Positions 44,065 through 51,759 of a stretch of 64,000 nucleotides of DNA are shown here, one piece after another. This stretch comes from Lachnospiraceae bacterium (GTDB taxonomy: Bacteria > Bacillota > Clostridia > Lachnospirales > Lachnospiraceae). The notes beneath the pieces were generated by a model. The model worked only from the letters and a program-made list of their open reading frames with translations. It was not told where the DNA came from and ran no database searches. The stretch spans positions 5,394,001 to 5,458,000 of the forward strand of contig AP025576.1 of assembly GCA_022845955.1 (NCBI GenBank), given 5' to 3'. Position numbers and translations under genes: made by a program. How positions within the stretch are numbered: the first letter of the stretch is position 1; each line of letters begins with the position of its first letter.

Positions 44065-45411
44065 CTACCAGGATTTCAGCTTTTTCATCCGGTAGCAATA
44101 GCTGGTAACCAGAATCACATCGGCTCCCACCCAGGCCAGTATCTCCGCATAAAATATCCCTTCCTCCCCCATCAGCAAGGGAAGCAGGATTGCGGTACCG
44201 GTGCGCATTGCAAATTCCGCGATTCCGGAAACCATGGGAAGCAGGGTGTCTCCCATCCCCTGAAGGGCGGATCGGGTCACATGCAGCACATAAAGGACAG
44301 GCAGAAATACACTCATGATTGCCAGATAATGATAAGCAATTCCCAGAGTCGCCGTCACATCCTCCGGTGAACCGGATATAAAGCAGCCCAGGATAGCCTT
44401 CCCGAAAAGAAGCATCGCCCCCGCAATGACGGCGGAGGTCACCATGGCTACAAGCAGAGCGGAGCGCATCCCCTTGCTGATCCGGCCGACTTTCTTTGCT
44501 CCCAGGTTCTGCCCCACATAGGTCACCATGGCATAGCCATAGGAGGTGGCGGCCACCTCCAGGATTCCGTACAGCTTATTGGTAGCCGTAAAGCCTGCGA
44601 TAAAGAGGACGCCGAAGCCGTTCACCACAAATTGCACGATCATGCCGCCAACCGCGATTATGGCATTCTGGAAAGCCATGGGAAGGCCAAGCTTCATCAG
44701 ATAAACACACAGGGACCGCTCCATCCGGAAATCCTCTTTGGAAAAAGCAAGCACCTCAACCCGCAGGATAGCGAACAGGCAGAAAATACCGGAACAGATC
44801 TGAGCGATGACCGTAGCCCCTGCCGCTCCCTGGATCCCCCAGTGAAAAACAAGGACAAATACCAGATCCAGGACCACGTTGATGACTGCTGCAACTATCA
44901 TCGCATACAGAGGCGTTTTGCCGTCTCCCAGGGCACGGAGTATGGAAGCCAGGATATTATAAGCCATTACTACCGGAATTCCCAGGAACATGATCCGCAG
45001 ATAAGCCAGCGAATCCTCTATGATGGAATCCGGTGTCTGCAGCAGTTCCAGCACCGGCCTCGCAAGAAGCTGGCTGAACGCCAGGAGCAGCACCGAAGTC
45101 CCAAGCGCCAGGAGAAGGGAATTCGCCACGGTTTTACGCAGCCTTTTATAGTCGCCCGCTCCGAATTCATGGGACATTTTTATGGAAAAGCCCTGGGTAA
45201 AGCCCTGGATCGTACCCAGAATCATCCAGTTCAGCCAGTCGGCAGCCCCCAGTGCCGCAAGCGCCCCGACACCCAGCGCCTGTCCCACCACCATCGTATC
45301 CACAACGGTATAGAACTGCTGAAATACATTTCCGATCATCAGCGGCAAAGAAAAAGCCAGGATAAGTTTTAACGGTTTTCCCTCCGTCATGTTCTGAATA
45401 CGTGCTGCCAT
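44065..45411 (-). CDS. MATE-family efflux transporter
   Basis: A 448-residue, 12-helix antiporter. The N-terminus MTEGKPLKLILAFSLPLMIG and NVFQQFYTVVDTMVVGQALG are typical of the DinF/NorM-like MATE group of Clostridia. It exports cationic drugs or metabolites in exchange for Na+ or H+. The start at 45411 follows GGAGTGGCGA; the ATG at 45450 has no ribosome site. It is divergent from a second MATE gene, with a MITE-like repeat in the spacer. Confidence 0.92.
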   Translation of the reverse strand: MAARIQNMTEGKPLKLILAFSLPLMIGNVFQQFYTVVDTMVVGQALGVGALAALGAADWLNWMILGTIQGFTQGFSIKMSHEFGAGDYKRLRKTVANSLLLALGTSVLLLAFSQLLARPVLELLQTPDSIIEDSLAYLRIMFLGIPVVMAYNILASILRALGDGKTPLYAMIVAAVINVVLDLVFVLVFHWGIQGAAGATVIAQICSGIFCLFAILRVEVLAFSKEDFRMERSLCVYLMKLGLPMAFQNAIIAVGGMIVQFVVNGFGVLFIAGFTATNKLYGILEVAATSYGYAMVTYVGQNLGAKKVGRISKGMRSALLVAMVTSAVIAGAMLLFGKAILGCFISGSPEDVTATLGIAYHYLAIMSVFLPVLYVLHVTRSALQGMGDTLLPMVSGIAEFAMRTGTAILLPLLMGEEGIFYAEILAWVGADVILVTSYCYRMKKLKSW

Positions 45412-45458
45412 TCGCCACTCCAACCTTTCTGTCTGTTTCGAATTGTTCATTCATAACC

Positions 45459-45590
45459 TTACTGTTCACTCCGTGACCAGTAACATGCATAAATCCATTT
45501 AAAACCGCCTGCGGCGTTTGTGTTTATGCACTCTTGAATCACTTTCTCACGTACTGTGCAGTAAATGCACAGTACTGAGTGAACCGTAAC
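45459..45590. repeat. MITE-like repeat, copy 2 (inverted relative to copy 1)
   Basis: The reverse complement matches 37169-37309 almost throughout, including GTACTGTGCATTTACTGCAC and ATGGATTTATGCA. The ends GTTACGGTTCACTC and GAGTGAACAGTAA are inverted copies of each other. It fills most of the spacer between the divergent MATE genes, so it may affect either promoter. Confidence 0.78.
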
Positions 45591-45700
45591 TTAATAACCG
45601 TTCCATGCAAAAGGAAACCTGCACCGCCTTTACAAAGGCCGCATGCAAGTTTATAATCACACTATATCAGAAAATACAGGAAAACAAAAGAGGCGGATTT

Positions 45701-47104
45701 ATGGTTCAGGAAAATACGGTAAATGATTTTTCCAAGGGGAGTGTGGTTAAAAATATACTTACCCTGGCACTGCCCATGACATTAGCCCAGCTAATCAATA
45801 TCCTTTATAATATTGTAGACCGGATGTATATCGGACGTATTCCGGAGCATGCCACGCTGTCGCTCACCGGCCTTGGCCTGTCCATGCCTATTATTACCGT
45901 GATCATTGCCTTTGCCAACCTGTTCGGCGTGGGGGGTGCCCCGCTGTGTTCCATAGCCAGGGGGAAAGGGGATATCAAAGGGGCTGAAAGTATCGTTGGC
46001 AATGCTTTTACGATGCTTTTGGTCACTGGAGTCCTGCTGACCGCGGCGGGACTATTCTTCAGGAAACCCCTGCTGTATGCTTTCGGGGCGAGTGAAGCCA
46101 CTTTTCCCTATGCCGACAGTTATCTTTCCATTTATCTGCTGGGAAGCACCTTTGTGACCGTCAGCCTGGGAATGAACAGTTATATTAATGCCCAGGGTTT
46201 TGCACGGATGGGTATGGTTACGACGCTCATAGGGGCGGTTCTCAATATCCTTTTGGATCCTCTTTTTATCTTTACTCTGGATATGGGAATCCGGGGTGCG
46301 GCCATTGCCACGGTGATATCCCAGCTGGCCTCCGCCCTATGGACGTTGCATTTCCTCACAAGTCCCAAGGCCATCCTTCGCATCCGCCTTTCCTGCATGC
46401 GGCCCTGCCTGAAAACTATCCGGGATATCACGGCACTGGGGCTTTCCAATTTTATGATGGCAATTACCAACAGTATCGTCCAGGTGGTCTGCAACGCCAC
46501 CCTTTCTATATATGGCGGGGATTTATATGTAGGGGTTATGACAGTGATTAACTCCATCCGCGAAATCGTTTCCATGCCGGTTTCCGGTGTGACCAACGGT
46601 TCCCAGCCGGTTATCAGCTTTAATTACGGCGCGGAAAAATATGACCGGATTAAGACCGCTATCCGTTTTATGGCGGTCAGCTGTATTGCCTATACCACCG
46701 CTGTCTGGGGAATCCTGCATTTATTTCCCGTTTTCTTCATCCATATCTTTAACACGCAGGCCGATCTGGTGGAAGCGGCGGTTCCCTCCATGCAGATTTA
46801 TTATTTCGGCTTTTTCATGATGTCTCTTCAGTTTTCCGGGCAGACGGTCTTCCAGGCTTTGGGAAAAGCAAAATATGCCATCTTTTTTTCCATTCTCCGC
46901 AAAGTTGTTATTGTGGCCCCTCTCACCATCCTTCTGCCCAGATGGATCTCGCCTTCCGTGAACGGTGTCTTTCTTGCGGAGCCTGTATCCAATTTTATCG
47001 GAGGCACCGCCTGCTTTGTTACCATGCTGATTGTTGTGGGCAGGGAATTAAAGGCCGCGCAGAAAATGCAGATCGATACGGCTGAGAATACGGGCAGAGG
47101 ATAA
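45701..47104 (+). CDS. MATE-family efflux transporter
   Basis: A 467-residue MATE antiporter. It has NDFSKGSVVKNILTLALPMT at the start, then LAQLINILYNIVDRMYIGRI and the second-half repeat MPVSGVTNGSQPVISFNYGA, all typical of the family. The start at 45701 follows GAGGCGG; an upstream frame from 45605 has no such site. Substrate unknown. It is unrelated at close range to the divergent MATE gene, so this is not a recent duplication. Confidence 0.92.
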   Translation: MVQENTVNDFSKGSVVKNILTLALPMTLAQLINILYNIVDRMYIGRIPEHATLSLTGLGLSMPIITVIIAFANLFGVGGAPLCSIARGKGDIKGAESIVGNAFTMLLVTGVLLTAAGLFFRKPLLYAFGASEATFPYADSYLSIYLLGSTFVTVSLGMNSYINAQGFARMGMVTTLIGAVLNILLDPLFIFTLDMGIRGAAIATVISQLASALWTLHFLTSPKAILRIRLSCMRPCLKTIRDITALGLSNFMMAITNSIVQVVCNATLSIYGGDLYVGVMTVINSIREIVSMPVSGVTNGSQPVISFNYGAEKYDRIKTAIRFMAVSCIAYTTAVWGILHLFPVFFIHIFNTQADLVEAAVPSMQIYYFGFFMMSLQFSGQTVFQALGKAKYAIFFSILRKVVIVAPLTILLPRWISPSVNGVFLAEPVSNFIGGTACFVTMLIVVGRELKAAQKMQIDTAENTGRG

Positions 47105-47156
47105 GGCCGGCAGTACCCTCGTGACAGCGTTTGGCCCCTTTTCTCGCGGTCTGCCC

Positions 47157-47235
47157 AGTAGATGTGCAGAACTGTTACGACCTGTTTGCATTATTACCAT
47201 TCAAAGGTAAATTTAATATTGCAGAATTGATAATA
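47157..47235. repeat. 79-bp direct repeat, left copy (target-site duplication)
   Basis: Identical base for base to 49185-49263. It borders the left end of the insertion sequence. Confidence 0.95.
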
Positions 47236-47285
47236 CCTGTCTTTGGTATCAGACATTAAAAAATGGCGTTAACTGATTGAAAAAT

Positions 47286-47326
47286 AAAAGCTGTTGCGGT
47301 GAATGTGAAACCCGCAACAGCTTTTT
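47286..47326. terminator. Terminator of the transposase gene
   Basis: AAAAGCTGTTGCGG pairs exactly with CCGCAACAGCTTTT around a 12-base loop, just after the transposase stop. Confidence 0.85.
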
Positions 47327-47341
47327 AAGTGTGAGCGATAT

Positions 47342-49018
47342 TCAAATTTTCTGGTTTAATATTGTCTTTATCTGGCTTTCCGTCAGGAAGTAATTCATCA
47401 GAGGGAGCTTTAGCCTTTCGGACAGTTCGTTGATGATGTCACTGGAGGTGGCTGTATTTATATATTTGGTTTCTGCCTTAGTGACCTTGAAATCTTTCAT
47501 GAAACGAAAAATCTCAGATGTGGAATATCGGTTCTCCAGCACCTTGAACTGGAAGATGCGTTCCAGAAGCACAGCAAGGTAGCAGATTAAGAAATGTCCT
47601 TTTATTGTGCTTTCCTTCTGGCAGAATGCCGGTCTTGCGTCCAGATCAGATTTCATGATCTTGAAGGATTCCTCGATCCTCCAAAGATTATGGTATGTGT
47701 TGTAGATATCCCGGTCAGCCATCTCGACCTCCGAGGTCACTAACAGGTTGTAGCCGGCAAACGCCAAGTCTTTATCGATAGCATCCTGTCTGATATGCAT
47801 CTCTGCTTTTTTTCCATCTTTATCCTTGAAGTCTACATATTTCCCGGATTCCCCGTATTCGGACCTCTTTGCCCTGGAAGCGGTCAGTGAGCGGGCTTTT
47901 TCAACCAGCCGGTTAATCTCATATCTTTTTTTTGAGGCAAGGGAAGGATTATATGTAAGCAGGCGTTTCTCGCTAAGCCTCACTAGGAATTCCTTTCCTT
48001 CGTGTTCCACTTTGTAAGGAAAACTGTCAACGCAGGATTTATAGCGGTACAGAAGCTTTCCCTTTTTGTCTTTCACATCCGTCCAGCCTTCATCCAAAAG
48101 TACCCATGTCTTTTCTGTTTCAGGAAGTCCTTTCACAGACTTGGAAAAAAGGTAGCCATCCCCGTTCTTCTTTGAGGATGCGATATTCTGGGCACAGTTG
48201 AGGCCCTTATCAGCGACATGGATGGTCTTCCCGGTGACATTGTTCTGTGATTTCAGGCTGCCTATCACGTCCCGCAGGACAGGCTTTTCAGATTCGTTTC
48301 CGGGGTACATCCTCATGCCGATTGGGATCTGGTTGCTGTCAAGCAAAAGGCCAAGGCCGACGATCGGCTCTTTCTTCCCCTCTTTGCTTGGCCCTTTCTT
48401 CCGGAAGTCATCTTCCCGGTCAATCTCGAAGTAAAAGTTTGTACAGTCGAAATAGGTTTTGGAAGTATCCAGACCATAAACTTTCCTTGTTTGTACCGTG
48501 AATATCTCAACGAATTTCATGTAATCGTTGCCGATAAAAGACAGGCCATCCATAAGTTGGTCATAGGAGTAATGAACCGTGTCATAGAGATTTGGCAGTA
48601 CCTCATGGAAGGTCCGGTGCTTGCTGCAGGGATTGACCGTCCTGGCATAGATGAGGGATGAAAGCAGCTCGTAAAGATCAAACTGGAAGTCATGTGTAAG
48701 TTGGAAATAATCCACATATTTCTTGATGTGTAGTTTTTCAAGAATAGACTTGCAAGGAAAATACCCCAGATAGAGGACCGGAGAGACATCAGAGATTTTC
48801 CTGGAATTCATCTGGGAGCGTTCCTGGTTTAAGGAATCAACCTCCTTTTGGAAATGGGAGATTGGATCATGGATGCCCTTGGCCATCCATGTTTCGACTG
48901 AACCGAGGGACATGTAGCATCGGTGTGCAGTACCTTTCTTTTCATGGCTGTAGAAACTCTCATCAATGGAGAGATAGGTACGGCCTTTGAGCTTTGTTTT
49001 TTTGAGATAGAATGCCAT
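47342..49018 (-). CDS. IS1634-family (DDE, IS4-like) transposase
   Basis: A 558-residue transposase. The N-terminus (YLKKTKLKGRTYLSIDESFY) and the central block YFDCTNFYFEIDREDDFRKKG give the first catalytic Asp. GKTIHVADKGLNCAQN gives the second Asp. The IS4-type Y-(2)-R-(3)-E-(6)-K signature is in YNTYHNLWRIEESFKIMKSD. The length is typical of intact family members and there is no frameshift, so it is probably active. GGAGGATAAA precedes the ATG. Confidence 0.93.
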   Translation of the reverse strand: MAFYLKKTKLKGRTYLSIDESFYSHEKKGTAHRCYMSLGSVETWMAKGIHDPISHFQKEVDSLNQERSQMNSRKISDVSPVLYLGYFPCKSILEKLHIKKYVDYFQLTHDFQFDLYELLSSLIYARTVNPCSKHRTFHEVLPNLYDTVHYSYDQLMDGLSFIGNDYMKFVEIFTVQTRKVYGLDTSKTYFDCTNFYFEIDREDDFRKKGPSKEGKKEPIVGLGLLLDSNQIPIGMRMYPGNESEKPVLRDVIGSLKSQNNVTGKTIHVADKGLNCAQNIASSKKNGDGYLFSKSVKGLPETEKTWVLLDEGWTDVKDKKGKLLYRYKSCVDSFPYKVEHEGKEFLVRLSEKRLLTYNPSLASKKRYEINRLVEKARSLTASRAKRSEYGESGKYVDFKDKDGKKAEMHIRQDAIDKDLAFAGYNLLVTSEVEMADRDIYNTYHNLWRIEESFKIMKSDLDARPAFCQKESTIKGHFLICYLAVLLERIFQFKVLENRYSTSEIFRFMKDFKVTKAETKYINTATSSDIINELSERLKLPLMNYFLTESQIKTILNQKI

Positions 49019-49184
49019 AAATTTATCCTCCGAAATATAACGCCACTAACGCCATTATTGTAACACAGAAAAATAAATTTTGCAAGTGTTTGAAGCAATA
49101 AAAAAAGCCTTATTTCAAGGCGTTTGTGAGGAATATATGTTGTTTTTGCTCCCAAAGAATATGGTGTTAACTTCTAAAGACGGG

Positions 49185-49263
49185 AGTAGATGTGCAGAAC
49201 TGTTACGACCTGTTTGCATTATTACCATTCAAAGGTAAATTTAATATTGCAGAATTGATAATA
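49185..49263. repeat. 79-bp direct repeat, right copy (target-site duplication)
   Basis: Exact copy of 47157-47235 at the right border of the insertion sequence. It also forms part of the leader upstream of the Rpn gene. Confidence 0.95.
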
Positions 49264-49448
49264 ATATGCTAAAGTGAATATAAGCATAATTTTCTATGAA
49301 TCCTGGCGTAAGCCGTCTTATTTCTATTCTCTATTCAGAAACTCTATGCTTACCATCCAAACGAAACAGGCAGGAGTTGCTGGACAGAAGCGGTTTACGC
49401 ATATTCTTTCAGACAGCTTCCTGCCGCAATTGCAGAAAGGAGTTGTCT

Positions 49449-50399
49449 ATGGAAGAAAACTATTCCAGGGAAGAAAAGGAACTACATGTGGTGAGGAACC
49501 ACAAAGATACGGTATTCCGTTTGCTGTATCAAAACAGGGAAAAACTGTTGGAACTATACAACGCACTGAACGGAACCGCTTATGAGGACTCCGGCGCTGT
49601 GGAAATCTGTACGCTGGAAAACGCTATTTATATGGAGGTAAAGAACGATGTTTCTTTCCTGTTTGATTCACAAATGAGTCTGTACGAACATCAGTCCACC
49701 TTCAACCCGAACATGCCGCTGCGGGATCTCTTTTATATCGCCAGGCAGCTGGAGAAGTATACGCTGGGAAAGAGCCTGTATTCCGGCAAGCTACGGAAAA
49801 TCCCCGTTCCCCGGTTTGTCGTGTTTTATAACGGGACGCAGGAGCAGCCGGAAAGCCGGATACTGAAGCTGTCCGATGCGTTTGAAAAGAAGGTCCCATC
49901 CCCCGAGCTGGAAGTAAAGGTAACGATGCTTAATATTAATCTGGGGAAAAACCGGGAACTGATGGAGAAGTGCAGAACCCTTAGGGAATACTGTATGTTT
50001 GTGGAGCGTATCCGGGGATACGCCAAAGAGCTGGAGATTGCGGACGCCGTGGAGCGGGCGGTGACAGAATGTATCCGGGAAGATATTCTTGCGGATTTTT
50101 TATCCGCACAGAGGGCGGAGGTTATAGCCATGTCAATCTTTGAATATAACAAAGAAGAAGAAATGAAGAAAATCCGGGCCGACGAATTCAGTATTGGAAA
50201 AGATGCGGGAAAAGCGGAAGGAAAGGCAGAAGATGTGCTTGATCTGCTGGAGGATCTGGGTGAAATTCCGATTGGGCTGCGGGAGAAAATCCTTTCGGAA
50301 ACCGACCTTGCGCTTTTGAATCAGTGGCATAAGCAGGCGGCTAAAGCAGGAACTATACGGGTATTCATAGAAAAGGCAGGATTGCCTGACATCCTCTGA
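49449..50399 (+). CDS. Rpn-family PD-(D/E)XK nuclease / putative transposase
   Basis: A 316-residue protein. The core HKDTVFRLLYQNREKLLELY, AIYMEVKNDVSFLFDSQMSL and RFVVFYNGTQ matches the large Lachnospiraceae branch of Rpn (recombination-promoting nuclease, PDDEXK) proteins; the D…E-x-K residues fall in these blocks. The C-terminus is acidic and helical (GKAEGKAEDVLDLLEDLGEI). The start at 49449 follows AAAGGAG; the frame upstream to 49296 is not conserved-looking. E. coli Rpn proteins promote RecA-independent recombination; the role here is unknown. Confidence 0.88.
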   Translation: MEENYSREEKELHVVRNHKDTVFRLLYQNREKLLELYNALNGTAYEDSGAVEICTLENAIYMEVKNDVSFLFDSQMSLYEHQSTFNPNMPLRDLFYIARQLEKYTLGKSLYSGKLRKIPVPRFVVFYNGTQEQPESRILKLSDAFEKKVPSPELEVKVTMLNINLGKNRELMEKCRTLREYCMFVERIRGYAKELEIADAVERAVTECIREDILADFLSAQRAEVIAMSIFEYNKEEEMKKIRADEFSIGKDAGKAEGKAEDVLDLLEDLGEIPIGLREKILSETDLALLNQWHKQAAKAGTIRVFIEKAGLPDIL

Positions 50400-50545
50400 A
50401 TCTTCGTGTAAATTCACGCTTCTATCATATACCCTGTCCTCCGGCCTGCCCTGAATGCATGATGCGTACAGAGGCAGGCCCAGAAACGGGGTCTGAACTG
50501 TTACAAAAATTGTCACAAAAATTTATATTTTTTCCCAAACCCCTA

Positions 50546-50574
50546 TTGACATTTATTACTGTATCGGGTAAAAT
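50546..50574 (+). promoter_or_regulatory. Sigma-A promoter of tRNA-Arg
   Basis: TTGACA (50546-50551) and TAAAAT (50569-50574) are exactly 17 bp apart, about 35 bp before the tRNA. Confidence 0.8.
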
Positions 50575-50608
50575 ATAGAACGTTGCTGGAGTTAATACGT
50601 AACACAAT

Positions 50609-50682
<74 letters not shown>

Positions 50683-50691
50683 CTGACAGAG

Positions 50692-50733
50692 AATGCTGCA
50701 GAATGATTATTTATCATTTTGCAGTATTTTTTT
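50692..50733 (+). terminator. Terminator of tRNA-Arg
   Basis: ATGCTGCAGAATGAT pairs with ATCATTTTGCAGTAT and is followed by seven T. Confidence 0.88.
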
Positions 50734-50770
50734 ACCTCCGGAAGCCGTCGGGCAATTCGGAGGTTTTTTA
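50734..50770 (+). terminator. Second, tandem terminator
   Basis: ACCTCCG pairs with CGGAGGT and is followed by TTTTTTA, directly after the first terminator. Confidence 0.75.
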
Positions 50771-50875
50771 TATCCGTTCAGACAGGTTCGCGCATTCACT
50801 GCACAGACCTTAAAAAGCGTGGCGGCACCTTTTTTAAAGCGGACAGCGCGCGGAGCGCGTCATCCGCTTTTTTTC

Positions 50876-51722
50876 TTAATACAAACCGTTGCTGTATACA
50901 TTGGATGCATTGGAAACCGCCATCAGGAGATCCACCGCTTCTACCGGACCCGCTGCATGGAAACGGCTGGTAATGGGATCCATCATTTCCACTCCCGGAA
51001 TGGAGGCGGCGGCAAGGGCAAAACCGGGGAATTTATAAGTGATTTCCACATCAACTTCCTCCAGCTTTACCGGCGGTATCTCCCGGCAGCATTTCACCAT
51101 TCTTTCCGTCGTTTCTTTGATGCTGCGGGTGACAGTCTCAGGATGCAGACAATTGGCGCAGCTCCGGTTTATCGCATTCTTTGTGGTAACATAGCCGATA
51201 GCCGGATTCCATTCCTTCACTTCTTCCTGCAGGCAGTCATCACCGGATACCAGGATGACAGGCACCCCATAGGCGCCCGCCAAAGCGGCATTTATGGCAA
51301 ATTCGCCGGCCGGCTTTCCGTTATAGCTGACATTGAAAAAAACGCCGCCGCTGATTGTGTGTGCCAGCACACCGCCCGTCCCGCTGCGGCTGTGGTAGCC
51401 CACAAACACCGCGGCATCGAAACTGCCGTCCAGTCCGCACATCATCATCTGGGGTTTGGGATAGCCGGAAATCAGCCGGGCCGCCGGATGGATATCCTCA
51501 ATACACAGGTTGCGCATCGTACCGTGGGCATCATTTACCACGATTTCATCCGCGCCGGCCAGCAGGGCTCCCTCAATGGCTGCATTCACATCACCGGCCA
51601 TAAGCTTCCTCCCCCTTTCGTACTCCTCCCTACCAGGAGCAAGTGCCTTTTCAAGGCACTGGGAAGTTTTTATGGGTGATTCCGGTTATTCCTTCCATAT
51701 CCGCAGAAATATAAATCTTCAT
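50876..51722 (-). pseudogene. Frameshifted M55-family D-aminopeptidase (DppA-like)
   Basis: From the ATG at 51722 the first 23 codons read MKIYISADMEGITGITHKNF…, the classic M55 N-terminus with metal ligands Asp8 and Glu10, then hit TGA at 51651-51653. The rest of the enzyme continues in another frame (EKALAPGREEYERGRKLMAG, DVNAAIEGALLAGADEIVVN, DAHG, VFVGYHS, LAHT) to the stop at 50876. A later ATG at 51601 has a strong GGGGGAGGA site but a product from it would lack both N-terminal ligands. A single-base insertion or a sequence error is the simplest explanation. It follows the GH95 gene by 37 bp. Confidence 0.8.
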
Positions 51723-51759
51723 AGCACATATCCCGCCTTTCTTTTTTTATGCAACCGGA

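Larger units (their letters stand above)
47236..49184 (-). mobile_element. IS1634-like insertion sequence, 1949 bp
   Basis: The element lies exactly between two 79-bp direct repeats. Its ends CCTGTCTTTGGTA (left) and CCCGTCTTTAGAA (right, reverse complement) are imperfect terminal inverted repeats with 10 of 13 matches. It carries one intact transposase gene and an internal terminator. Very long target duplications are a known trait of the IS1634 family. The perfect duplication implies a recent insertion. It sits between a MATE gene and an Rpn nuclease gene without cutting either. Confidence 0.93.
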
